Assembly: GCA_964565705.1 (NCBI GenBank)
Contig: CAZMGD010000043.1
Span: forward strand, 1 to 31,264
Source of the DNA: CAZMGD01 sp964565705
GTDB taxonomy: Bacteria; Actinomycetota; Acidimicrobiia; Acidimicrobiales; Ilumatobacteraceae
DNA length: 31,264 nucleotides
Reading direction: 5' to 3'
Positions 22,380 through 30,306 of the stretch are shown here, piece after piece; the first letter of the stretch is position 1; each line of letters opens with the position of its first letter. The notes below the pieces were generated by a model. The model searched no databases and had not been told where the DNA came from. It worked only from the letters and a program-made list of their open reading frames with translations. The translations under genes were made by a program, and so were the position numbers.

Positions 22380-23147
22380 CTAGAAGTGGGCGCCGGGGAA
22401 CGCAACCGAGGCGGCAGCGGTCGTCGATGCCGCGACCTGGTCAGATGTCTCGCCACGAAGCGCGGCGACGACGTCACCGACGACGGTCACGAGTGCCGGG
22501 TGGTTGGGCTTCCCGCGATGTGGGACGGGGGCGAGGTAGGGGCTGTCGGTCTCGATCAGGAGCCGGTCGGCCGGGCAGAGCCGGGCGGCGTCGTGCAGGT
22601 CGGTCGCCGTCTTGAACGTGACGATGCCCGAGAAGGAGACGAACGCGCCGAGGTCGAGGCAACGCCGGGCCTCGTCCGGTCCACCGGTGAAGCAGTGGAA
22701 GATGGTTCGCTCGGGTGTGCCCTCGGCCTGGAGCACGCTGAACGTGTCGTCCCACGCCTCCCGGGTGTGGATGACGAGCGGCAGGCCGTGGCGATGGGCG
22801 AGCGCGATCTGGGCGGCGAACGCCTCACGCTGCACGTCGCGGGGGGAGCGGTCGTAGTGGTAGTCGAGCCCGCACTCGCCGACGGCGACGACCCTCGGCG
22901 CCGCCAGGAGGTCCTCGACGAAGTCCAGGCCGTCCTTGGCGTCGTGAGGATGCACCCCGACGGTGGCCCAGACGTCGTCGAAACGTGCCGCCATCTCGAT
23001 CGCCGTGCGCGAACTGGCCTCGTCGCAGCCGACCGTGATCATCCGGGTGACGCCGGCCTCGCGCGCCGCGGCGACCGCCCCGTCTGCGCCGCCGGGCAGG
23101 CGGTCGTCGATGTGGCAGTGCGAGTCGGTGTAGCCGCGGTGCGCCAT
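22380..23147 (-). CDS. tatD: TatD-family metal-dependent hydrolase (DNase)
   Basis: A 255-residue TIM-barrel metal hydrolase. Metal-binding motifs are all present: DSHCHID near the start (about 8-14), VGECGLDYHYDRSP, VIHTREAWDDT, FHCFTGGPDEA and ETDSPYLAPVPHRGKPN. Family members have 3'-5' exonuclease activity on DNA; some are D-aminoacyl-tRNA deacylases or quality-control factors. The ATG shares a base with the metG stop (TGATG), the near-universal metG-tatD pairing. The TAG at 22380-22382 is followed by a C/G-run hairpin (CCCCCCGGGGG) that could limit read-through into the next gene. Confidence 0.95.
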   Translation of the reverse strand: MAHRGYTDSHCHIDDRLPGGADGAVAAAREAGVTRMITVGCDEASSRTAIEMAARFDDVWATVGVHPHDAKDGLDFVEDLLAAPRVVAVGECGLDYHYDRSPRDVQREAFAAQIALAHRHGLPLVIHTREAWDDTFSVLQAEGTPERTIFHCFTGGPDEARRCLDLGAFVSFSGIVTFKTATDLHDAARLCPADRLLIETDSPYLAPVPHRGKPNHPALVTVVGDVVAALRGETSDQVAASTTAAASVAFPGAHF

Positions 23148-24655
23148 CACGCCTTCTTGCGCGGGAACAGCGGCTCGCCCTTCGTGACCGCCGCGCCGCC
23201 CGGGTAGCCGCCCCATGTGACCGCGCTGGCGAGGGACTGCTCGGCGACCTGACCGTCCAGCCCGATCCGCTCCCACACGCGTTGCGAGGTCGTCGGGATC
23301 GCCGGCCAGGCCAGCAGGGCGACGATGCGCAGCACCTCCAGTGCATCGCCGAGCACCGCGTCGACCGCGGGCCCGGGCTCGGCCTTCCACGGCTCGTTGG
23401 CCTCGAGGTAGGCGTTGGTGGCGCGGATCAGGTTCCACGTCGCGTCCAGCGCGCGGCTCGGCTGCACGACGTCCCACGCCGCCTGGTCGGCCTCGACGGC
23501 GGCCGCCGCCGCTGCCGCGAGCGGGCTGTCCGCCCGAGGTGCGGGTGCGATGCCACCGCACTTGGAGGCGACCACCGTCGTCACCCGTGAGACGAGGTTG
23601 CCGAGGTTGTTGGCGAGATCGCTGTTGTAGATGCCGATCAGCCCGTCGTAGCTGAAGTCGCCGTCGTTGCCGTACGCGGCGGCGGTGAGCACGTAGTAGC
23701 GGAACCCGTCGACGCCGACCTCGTCGATCAGATCGAGTGGGTCGACGACGTTGCCATCGGTCTTGCTCATCTTGGCGCCGTCCACGAGCAGCCATCCGCC
23801 CACCGCCCAGCCCCTCGGAGGCTCGAGACCGGCCGACAGCAGCATCGCCGGCCAGTACACGCAGTGCTGGCGGATGATGTCCTTGCCGATCAGGTGGTAG
23901 TCGACCGGCCACCACTCGGCGAAGCGTTCGGGATCGCTGCCGTAGCCGACGGCGGTGATGTAGTTGGTCAGCGCGTCGAACCAGACGTAGGTGACGTGGC
24001 GCTCGTCCCACGGCAGCGGGATGCCCCACTGCAGCGAGGTGCGGCTGATCGAGAAGTCGCGCAGGCCTCCCTTGATCAGGCCGCGCACCTCGTTGGCCCG
24101 GAAGTCGGGCACGATCGCGTCGGGGTGCTGGTCGTACCACTCGAGCAGGCGGCCTTCGAAGCGGCTGAGCTTGAAGAAGTAGTTCTCCTCCTCGACCGTC
24201 TCGACCGGCTTGCGGTGGATCGGGCAGAGGTCGCCCGGCAGCAGGTCGTCGTCGGCGTAGTACAGCTCGCAGGGCACGCAGTACTTCCCGGTGTAGAGGC
24301 CGAGCTCGATGTCGCCGGCGTCGTAGCAGGCCTGGAGCAGCTGCTGCACCGCGACGCGGTGGCGGGTTTCGGTGGTGCGGATGAAGTCGTCGTTGGAGAT
24401 GTCGAGCCGCTGCCACGCCTGCTCGAACTCCGGCGCGATCTCGTCGACGAACTCCAGCGGCGACTTCCCGGCGTCGCGCGCGGTGCGCTCGATCTTCAGC
24501 CCGTGCTCGTCCGTCCCGGTCAGGAAGAACACGTCGTCACCCGCGAGGCGGTGTCGCCGGGCGAGCGCGTCCGCGACGATCGTCGTGTACGCGTGCCCGA
24601 GGTGGGGTTTCGCGTTCACGTAGTAGATCGGCGTGGTCAACGAGAACCGGGTCAT
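23147..24655 (-). CDS. metG: Methionyl-tRNA synthetase
   Basis: A class I synthetase of 502 residues charging tRNA-Met. The HIGH-type motif appears as PHLGHAY (about 17-23), the KMSKS-type motif as GAKMSKTDGN (about 293-302), and TTPIYYVNAKPHLGH is the usual opening. The connective-peptide zinc site has Cys-x-x-Cys (YCVPCELYY) and then CPIH, with a His where a fourth Cys often sits. The C-terminal dimerisation (EMAP-like) extension of E. coli MetRS is absent, as in other actinobacteria. The ATG at 24655 is set by the conserved N-terminus. It heads the metG-tatD-secreted-rsmA-ispE unit and is divergent from the large secreted repeat protein, with 139 bases between. Confidence 0.96.
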   Translation of the reverse strand: MTRFSLTTPIYYVNAKPHLGHAYTTIVADALARRHRLAGDDVFFLTGTDEHGLKIERTARDAGKSPLEFVDEIAPEFEQAWQRLDISNDDFIRTTETRHRVAVQQLLQACYDAGDIELGLYTGKYCVPCELYYADDDLLPGDLCPIHRKPVETVEEENYFFKLSRFEGRLLEWYDQHPDAIVPDFRANEVRGLIKGGLRDFSISRTSLQWGIPLPWDERHVTYVWFDALTNYITAVGYGSDPERFAEWWPVDYHLIGKDIIRQHCVYWPAMLLSAGLEPPRGWAVGGWLLVDGAKMSKTDGNVVDPLDLIDEVGVDGFRYYVLTAAAYGNDGDFSYDGLIGIYNSDLANNLGNLVSRVTTVVASKCGGIAPAPRADSPLAAAAAAAVEADQAAWDVVQPSRALDATWNLIRATNAYLEANEPWKAEPGPAVDAVLGDALEVLRIVALLAWPAIPTTSQRVWERIGLDGQVAEQSLASAVTWGGYPGGAAVTKGEPLFPRKKA

Positions 24656-24794
24656 CGCCGCAGAGGCTACGGGCCCCGCCTCCATCGGCCCTCCCCCGAT
24701 TCGGTGGGTGGGGTCGTCCGACACTGAAAGAAGAACCCGCTCCGAAGGAACCAGACCGGGACAGCGCGAGTGCGGGCGTCTACCGTGTCGGGCG

Positions 24795-27110
24795 GTGCGC
24801 AGGGTGGTCGGGTGGTGGCTCGGGGCGGTCGCGCTCGTGATCGTTGTCGTCGCGGTGGGCGGGGTCGGCGCGCTCGGGCCGGTGCCGGCAGCAACCGCGC
24901 AGGACGTCACGACGGCGTACCAGGCGGTCGGTCCGGTGCGCCTCGCCGACACCCGCCAGGATGATTGCGGATGCACACGACTCGCCCCGGCGACCATCCG
25001 GGTCGTCATCGCCGGCCGAGCCGGGGTGCCCGCAGAGGCGTTCGCCGTCGCGATCACCGTGACCGTCGCCGAGTCGGGCGACGACGGTGGGTACGTGACG
25101 GTCTGGCCGTCAGGGGCACCACGTTCGGAGACGTCCGTCCTGAACGTGAGCGCCGGCCAGACCCGCGCCAACTCGGCGATCGTCCGCCTCGGCGAGGGTG
25201 GGGCGGTCGACGTCTACGCCTTCCGGCCCGGGCAGCTGATCGTCGACGTGTCCGGCGCCTTCCTCCCCACGCCAAGCGCGACCGCGGGACGGTTCGTCAG
25301 CCTGGGCAGCGCGACCCGGGTGCTCGACACCCGACAACCCGGCAATGGCGGGCGCGTCGCCGCCCGCGGCACGCGGACCGTGCCCCGCCCCGACAGCGTC
25401 GCGGCCGATGCGATCGCCGTGGCCGTCAACGTGACGACCACCGGTACGTCAAACGGCCTCGGCTATGTCACGGCATGGCCCGCCGGGCAACCGCGGCCTG
25501 AGGCATCGCTGCTCACGACCGACGACGCCGGCCAGGAGCGGGCAGCGTTCGCCATCATCCCGATCACCCCGCAGGGCTTCTCGCTGTACAGCTACGGGGG
25601 CGGGCACCTGATCGTCGACGTCGTCGGCTGGTTCACGGGGCCGTCGGCGCCGGCGGCAGCCGACGGCCTGTTCGTGCCGCTGGTCCCGGCTCGGGCCACC
25701 GACACCCGGCGGGCCGAATCGCCGGTGATGCCGGGCAGCGCGATCTGCGCGGTGCTCGGTGAGGGTGCCGCCGTCGCGGCCAACGTGACCCTGACCGAGA
25801 CGTGGACGGCGGGCTACCTCACCGCCTGGCCGGCCGGATCAGCGATGCCGGGCACGTCCAACGTCAACGCCGGCGGCAGCGGCGACACCGTCGCCAACGG
25901 GATGATCGTCCAGCGCAGCACGGCGGGTGTCGCGCTGTACGGATCGGCGGGCACGGACGTGCTCGTCGACGTCGCTGGGTGGTTCACCGGCACCCCGGTC
26001 GAAGCGGACCACCCGCCGGTGGCCTTCTCCACCACCGATCCGCTGGCGCGCCCGGGCGCGGTCGTGCCGGCTGCGGCCTGCGCCGGCGGCAGCGCGCCCA
26101 GCCGAGGCTTCGCGTGCGCAGGCGGCCTGGATGACTCCGACCTCACGGCGTTCCTCGGCAGCGAGCACGCCGGCCTGTTCGGCGGCGACTACCAGCGGGC
26201 GACGAAGTTGCCCGACGGCCGGATCCTCTGGCTCTTCCAGGACGCGATGGTGCGCGCCGCCAACGGCAGCGTCCGGATGATCCACAACGCGGCGATGGTG
26301 CAGTCCGGGCAGTGCTTCACGCTCGTGACCGGTGGCGGCGCGGCCAACCCGAGGCCATGGATCGGAGCCGAGTCGACCGCGTTCGAGCAGCACTGGTGGT
26401 GGCCGATGGGCGCGACGATGGGGAGCGACGGCCAGCTCTACGTGTTCTCGATGGAGATGGTGGAGCGCGGCGCGTCCTACCTCGCCAACCCCGAGCCGGT
26501 CGCGACGTGGGTGTCGACGGTGCGGCTCTCGGACCTGACCACGACGCGGTTCGCGCCGGCGCCCGACGCCGGAACCCGCCTCTACGGCTGGTCGATCACG
26601 TCCGACGCCGAGTGGACGTACCTCTACGGCAACTGCAACAAGCAGTTCGGGTGGACGCCGGAGGGTCACGACCCCTGCGCGGCCGACGTCTACCTCGCCC
26701 GGGTGCCGAAGGGCCAGCCGCTCGCCGACCCCGAATACCGCACCGCGACCGGCTGGACGGCCGACGATGCCGCTGCCGTCCCGGTCATCAGCGCGACGGC
26801 CAACCGGCTCGTGAACCCGTCGCAGGTCCAGTGGGACGGCCACCGGTACCTCGCCGTCACCAAGGACTCGGATTGGTTCGGGCTCCAGGTGTTCGTCGAC
26901 CGTGCGCCCGACCCCTGGGGTCCGTGGACGACCTACGACGTGGTCAGCCCGCCGGCGAAGTGCGAGGGGTGCAACACCTACTTCGCGTCCTGGGTGCCGT
27001 GGCGCAACGTCGACGGCTCGCTGATCATCGGCCTGTCGCACAACCGGTGGAACGGCCACTTCACGTCCGCCTACCGGCCGACGTTCCTGACGGTCGCGTC
27101 AGCGTCCTGA
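24795..27110 (+). CDS. Large secreted protein: three VDVxGWF-type repeats plus C-terminal propeller-like domain
   Basis: About 771 residues. A signal peptide spans roughly 1-38 (WWLGAVALVIVVVAVGG, cleavage near ATAQD). Three repeats of ~110-115 residues follow (about 42-155, 165-280, 289-397). Each opens with a LADTR/LDTR/ATDTR motif, contains GYxTxWPxG with a Pro-rich turn, and closes VDVSGAF, VDVVGWF or VDVAGWF. Such repeats are common in surface proteins of Acidimicrobiia and related actinobacteria. From about 438 a distinct domain has blade-like segments (KLPDGRILWLFQDAMV, HWWWPMGATMGSDGQLYVFS, YGWSITSDAEWTYLYGN, VNPSQVQWDGHRYLAVTKDS). It suggests a five-bladed glycosidase-like or DUF4185-like propeller; activity is unknown. 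The GTG start is inferred from the signal peptide. The stop overlaps the convergent transporter gene by 12 bases. Confidence 0.82.
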   Translation: MRRVVGWWLGAVALVIVVVAVGGVGALGPVPAATAQDVTTAYQAVGPVRLADTRQDDCGCTRLAPATIRVVIAGRAGVPAEAFAVAITVTVAESGDDGGYVTVWPSGAPRSETSVLNVSAGQTRANSAIVRLGEGGAVDVYAFRPGQLIVDVSGAFLPTPSATAGRFVSLGSATRVLDTRQPGNGGRVAARGTRTVPRPDSVAADAIAVAVNVTTTGTSNGLGYVTAWPAGQPRPEASLLTTDDAGQERAAFAIIPITPQGFSLYSYGGGHLIVDVVGWFTGPSAPAAADGLFVPLVPARATDTRRAESPVMPGSAICAVLGEGAAVAANVTLTETWTAGYLTAWPAGSAMPGTSNVNAGGSGDTVANGMIVQRSTAGVALYGSAGTDVLVDVAGWFTGTPVEADHPPVAFSTTDPLARPGAVVPAAACAGGSAPSRGFACAGGLDDSDLTAFLGSEHAGLFGGDYQRATKLPDGRILWLFQDAMVRAANGSVRMIHNAAMVQSGQCFTLVTGGGAANPRPWIGAESTAFEQHWWWPMGATMGSDGQLYVFSMEMVERGASYLANPEPVATWVSTVRLSDLTTTRFAPAPDAGTRLYGWSITSDAEWTYLYGNCNKQFGWTPEGHDPCAADVYLARVPKGQPLADPEYRTATGWTADDAAAVPVISATANRLVNPSQVQWDGHRYLAVTKDSDWFGLQVFVDRAPDPWGPWTTYDVVSPPAKCEGCNTYFASWVPWRNVDGSLIIGLSHNRWNGHFTSAYRPTFLTVASAS

Positions 27111-28400
27111 CCCGCGGCCGCGCCATTCGTCCAAGGTCGGCGTGCCGCTGATCCCGGCGCGGCCCTTGGCGACCCGGATGCGCTGGGTCGTGTAGATGCC
27201 GCGGTGGTTCGAGCACACGTAGGCGATCACGCAGCCGATCGCCATCGGCACCGCGACGGCGGCGCCGAACAGCTCGGCGCCCATGATCGTGCAGGCGAGC
27301 GGTGTGTTGGCAGCGCCGGCGAACACCGCGACCAACCCCACCGCGGCGAGCAGCGGCACCGGCAGTCCGAGCGGCGCGGCCAGGGCGGCGCCGAGCGTCG
27401 CCCCCACGACGAACAGCGGGGTGACCTCCCCGCCGGGGAAGCCACTGCCGATCGTGACCGCGGTGAAGACGATCTTGAGCGCGAAGACAGCGAAGCTCAG
27501 GTGCTCGCCGTTCACCGCGCGCTCGATCAGCGGCAGCGACAGCCCGAGGTAGTCGTCGCCGAACAGTGCGGCGAGGCCGACGACCGCCACCCCACCGAAC
27601 ACCGGGCGCAGGGGCGGGCAGCGCAGTTGGGCCATCAGCCGCTTGACGGCGTGGGTCGCCTCGACGAAGACGGCACCGGCCAGCCCGAACGCGATGCCGG
27701 CGACCGCGACCCGCACCGCCAGCCACCAGTCGAGGTCGACGAGCAGCTGCGGCTTCGGCGCGTGCTCGTACCCGAGCCCGCGCACGACGAGATCACCCAC
27801 GATCGACGCGGTGAGCGCGGGCACGAGCGCCTCGTAGCGCACGCGCCCGATCGTCTGCACCTCCAGCGCGAACACCGCACCCGCGAGCGGGACGGCGAAC
27901 ACCGCGCCGAACCCTCCGCCGAGCGCCGTGATCAGCAAGAGACGGCGGTCCTCGTCGTCGAGCCGGATCAGCCGGGCGAACGCATCGCTCAGGCTGCCGG
28001 ACATCTGTAGCGCGGTGCCCTCGCGACCGGCCGAGCCGCCGAACAGGTGCGTCGCCCAGGTGCCGATCAGCACGAGCGGCGCCATCCGCCGCGGCACCCA
28101 CTCGGTCGGCTGGTGGATCTCCTCGATCAGCAACGCGTTCCCGCGGGCGGACCGCCCGCCCAGCAGGTGGTAGGCGAGCCCGATGACCAGTCCTGCCACC
28201 GGGAGCAACAGCACGATCCACTCGTGATCCACGCGGAACGACGTGACGCGGTCGAGCACCTCCAGGAACACCCAGGACGAGAGCCCGGCGAGCGCGCCGG
28301 ACACGATCCCGAAGGCGATCCAGCGGAGCAGGTGGGCGACGAGCCCGAACTGATCGAGCGCTTCGGCCCGCACTCGACGGGTCGTGGCGTGGCGATCCAT
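27099..28400 (-). CDS. CLC-F type fluoride/proton antiporter (CLC family)
   Basis: A 433-residue CLC transporter with about ten or more membrane helices. The chloride-selectivity motif GSGIP is replaced by GNALL (87-91, then IEEIHQPTE), and the gating-glutamate motif reads GSAGREGTALQMSGS (Glu127), with Thr in place of the Pro of chloride CLCs. Both are hallmarks of the fluoride-exporting CLC-F clade. Other conserved parts are GGGFGAVFAVPLAGAVFALE, GSGFPGGEVTPLFVVGATLG and AGAANTPLACTIMG. It lacks C-terminal CBS domains, as expected for the clade. The ATG at 28400 has GAGAGG six bases upstream, preferred over an in-frame start at 28433. A fluoride riboswitch in its leader independently supports the substrate. 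The role is expelling cytoplasmic fluoride using the proton gradient. Confidence 0.94.
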   Translation of the reverse strand: MDRHATTRRVRAEALDQFGLVAHLLRWIAFGIVSGALAGLSSWVFLEVLDRVTSFRVDHEWIVLLLPVAGLVIGLAYHLLGGRSARGNALLIEEIHQPTEWVPRRMAPLVLIGTWATHLFGGSAGREGTALQMSGSLSDAFARLIRLDDEDRRLLLITALGGGFGAVFAVPLAGAVFALEVQTIGRVRYEALVPALTASIVGDLVVRGLGYEHAPKPQLLVDLDWWLAVRVAVAGIAFGLAGAVFVEATHAVKRLMAQLRCPPLRPVFGGVAVVGLAALFGDDYLGLSLPLIERAVNGEHLSFAVFALKIVFTAVTIGSGFPGGEVTPLFVVGATLGAALAAPLGLPVPLLAAVGLVAVFAGAANTPLACTIMGAELFGAAVAVPMAIGCVIAYVCSNHRGIYTTQRIRVAKGRAGISGTPTLDEWRGRGSGR

Positions 28401-28491
28401 GCGTGACCTCTCGCGCCGGTGGGTGCCTCGCACGATCGGCAGCGGCGCCCGGCTCTACGCAGCTGCCCACACGCAACGCGCGAGGTCGACT

Positions 28492-28537
28492 GGTAGGAGC
28501 CATCAGCCCGGAGGCGGTTTCGGCGAGCCCCATCGCC
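28492..28537 (-). promoter_or_regulatory. Fluoride (crcB-type) riboswitch aptamer
   Basis: In the leader of the CLC-F gene the minus strand reads GGCGATGGGGCTCGCC, then GAAACC, a short hairpin GCC-TCCG-GGC, and TGATGGCTCCTACC. This follows the fluoride aptamer layout: stem GGCGA/TCGCC, whose loop (GGGGC) pairs with the 3' GCTCC as pseudoknot, the AAAC joining segment, and the invariant TGATG-G-CTCCTAC. It ends 91 bases before the ATG. Fluoride binding normally raises expression of the exporter. Just downstream, GACCTCGCGC (28478-28487) can pair with the ribosome-site region (28405-28416), a possible translation switch. Confidence 0.95.
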
Positions 28538-28585
28538 GTGACGGCCATGATAGCGGCCGGGTCGTAGCCGAGGTGGTGGCTGAGA

Positions 28586-28631
28586 TCTCGGTCGGGTTTT
28601 GGTCGCTCTGGCGACCAGAACCCGACCGAGA
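28586..28631 (+). promoter_or_regulatory. 21-bp hairpin upstream of the methyltransferase gene, second copy of the 4820-4869 element
   Basis: Arms 28586-28606 and 28611-28631 pair over 21 positions around the tetraloop TCTG. The only non-Watson-Crick position is T opposite G, which is a U-G pair in plus-strand RNA but an A-C mismatch in the opposite RNA. The right-arm core CCAGAACCCGACCGAGAA is identical to that at 4851-4868. It ends 22 bases before the GTG start, again in a divergent intergenic region. A structured 5' UTR, operator or mobile palindrome are the options. Confidence 0.85.
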
Positions 28632-28653
28632 ACGCTGGGGCAGACTGGCGGCC

Positions 28654-29391
28654 GTGAGCGACGACGAGCTGTGGGAGCGCCACGCCGGTTGGTGGATCGA
28701 GGGGTTCACCGACGGCGCCGACGCCGAGTACGAGGAACAGATCCTGCCGTTGGCCGCCGAGGAGCTCGCCGGCGCCGAGCGCGTCCTCGACGTCGGATGC
28801 GGTGACGGTCAGGTGTCGCGCCTCGCCGTCGCCGGCGGCGCACGCCTCGTCGTCGGCGTCGACCCGACCTGGAACCAGGTGGCGGTGGCCCACGAGCGTG
28901 GGGGAGGGGCCCACTTCGCCCGGGCCGGCGCGGCCGAGCTGCCCTTTGCCGACGGCACGTTCGACGCGGTCGTTGCCTGCCTCGTGTTCGAGCACATCAC
29001 CGAGGTCGACGCGGCGATCGCCGAGGTCGCCCGCGTCCTCGTCCCCGGCGGCAGGTTCTGCTTCTTCCTCAACCACCCACTGCTCCAGACGCCGAGCAGC
29101 GGATGGATCGACGACCAAGTGCTCGATCCGCCCGAGCAGTACTGGCGGATCGGGCCCTACCTCATCGAGGACCTCTCGATCGAGGAGGTCGAGAAGGACG
29201 TGTTCATCCCGTTCATCCACCGACCGCTCGGGCGGTACGTCAACGCGCTGGCCGGCAACGGCCTTCTGATCGAGCGGATGGTGGAGCCGGCGCCCCCGCC
29301 CGGGTTCCTCGAACGGGCCGCCGAGTACGCCGACGCGGCCACGATCCCGCGCCTCTTGTACCTCCGTACCCGCAAGCACATCGGCCGGTAG
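28654..29391 (+). CDS. Class I SAM-dependent methyltransferase
   Basis: A 245-residue Methyltransf_11-type enzyme. SAM-binding motif I is VLDVGCGDGQVSRLA (about 44-58), the acidic loop is VVGVDPTWNQ, motif II-like is LPFADGTFDAVVACLVFEHI and the post-strand segment is VLVPGGRFCFFLNHPL. The substrate cannot be told. The HPLLQTPSSGWIDD stretch resembles small-molecule methyltransferases of the UbiE/UbiG group. The GTG start at 28654 fits the family's N-terminus, and its leader contains the long hairpin element. It ends ten bases before rapZ on the same strand, so the two are likely co-transcribed, although methyltransferases are not usual partners of rapZ. Confidence 0.9.
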   Translation: MSDDELWERHAGWWIEGFTDGADAEYEEQILPLAAEELAGAERVLDVGCGDGQVSRLAVAGGARLVVGVDPTWNQVAVAHERGGGAHFARAGAAELPFADGTFDAVVACLVFEHITEVDAAIAEVARVLVPGGRFCFFLNHPLLQTPSSGWIDDQVLDPPEQYWRIGPYLIEDLSIEEVEKDVFIPFIHRPLGRYVNALAGNGLLIERMVEPAPPPGFLERAAEYADAATIPRLLYLRTRKHIGR

Positions 29392-29401
29392 GGTCGACGC
29401 G

Positions 29402-30247
29402 GTGACGGACATCCTGGTGATCACCGGTTTGTCCGGGGCGGGGCGATCCACCGTTGCCGCCGTCTTGGAGGATCTCGGCTGGTACGTGGTCGACAACCTG
29501 CCGACCTCGCTCGTCGAGACGATCGTCGAACTGGCGAGCGCTCCGGGGTCCGAGATCACCAAGCTCGCGCTCGTCGCCGGCCGCCAGCACGTCGATCTGC
29601 TGCCGCGCATCGCGACGATCAGCGCCGCTGGCCATCGCGTTCGCGTGCTCTACCTCGATGCCGACACCCGCGAGCTCGTGCGTCGCTACGACAGCACCCG
29701 GCGGCGCCATCCGCTCGATGGTGAGGCTGGCGGGTTGGTCGAGGCGATCGACCTCGAGCGAAGCCAACTGCTGCCGGTGCGCGACGCCGCCGACCTGATC
29801 ATCGACACCAGCGACCTCAACGTCAACACGCTCAAGGCGAGGGTGCAGGGAATGTTCGAGGACGAAGGCGATGCGGGCATGGTCGTCGCGCTCGAGTCGT
29901 TCGGCTTCAAGCACGGGATGCCCCTCGACGCCGACATCGTGATGGACGTCCGGTTCCTGCCCAACCCGCACTGGGATCCGGAGCTGCGCCCGCTGACCGG
30001 ACTCGAGGCGGCGGTCCGCGATCGCGTGCTGAGCGGCACCGGGGCGAACGAGTTCGTCGAACGGCTCACGGGACTGCTCGAGTTCCTGCTGCCTGCGTAC
30101 GCCAGCGAGGGCAAGAGCTACCTCACGGTGGCGGTCGGCTGCACCGGTGGTCGCCACCGCTCGGTCGCGATCGTCGAGGAGCTCGCCGAGCGGCTGCGTG
30201 GCGCCGGTCACGTCGCCCGGATCGAGCATCGCGACATCGGACGCTGA
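29402..30247 (+). CDS. rapZ: RapZ/YvcJ-family RNase adapter nucleotide-binding protein
   Basis: A 281-residue P-loop protein. Walker A is ITGLSGAGRST (about 7-17) with the usual following DLGWYVVDNLP. The C-terminal domain holds the signature AVGCTGGRHRSVAIVEELAE. In E. coli RapZ binds glucosamine-6-phosphate and targets the sRNA GlmZ to RNase E; in Gram-positives (YvcJ) it hydrolyses nucleotides and its role is less clear. The GTG start gives the conserved N-terminus at once. In most actinobacteria rapZ is followed by yvcK and whiA and then gap. Here gap follows after 59 bases, with neither gene between. Identification is firm. Confidence 0.96.
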   Translation: MTDILVITGLSGAGRSTVAAVLEDLGWYVVDNLPTSLVETIVELASAPGSEITKLALVAGRQHVDLLPRIATISAAGHRVRVLYLDADTRELVRRYDSTRRRHPLDGEAGGLVEAIDLERSQLLPVRDAADLIIDTSDLNVNTLKARVQGMFEDEGDAGMVVALESFGFKHGMPLDADIVMDVRFLPNPHWDPELRPLTGLEAAVRDRVLSGTGANEFVERLTGLLEFLLPAYASEGKSYLTVAVGCTGGRHRSVAIVEELAERLRGAGHVARIEHRDIGR

Positions 30248-30306
30248 GCGACACCGTCGACTAGCGTCCGCAGCCGACGACCTCCTCAGCAGAAAGACGT
30301 CTCCAC

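Noticed and set aside
24747..24780. ECF-type promoter (GGAAC ... CGTC) before the large secreted protein
   Set aside because: The spacing is about 25 bases, far from the 16-17 expected, so it is likely chance.
27793..29610. A ~600-codon minus-strand frame across the CLC-F leader and the methyltransferase
   Set aside because: It translates the riboswitch and the hairpin and is antisense to the methyltransferase and the start of rapZ; no protein family is visible.
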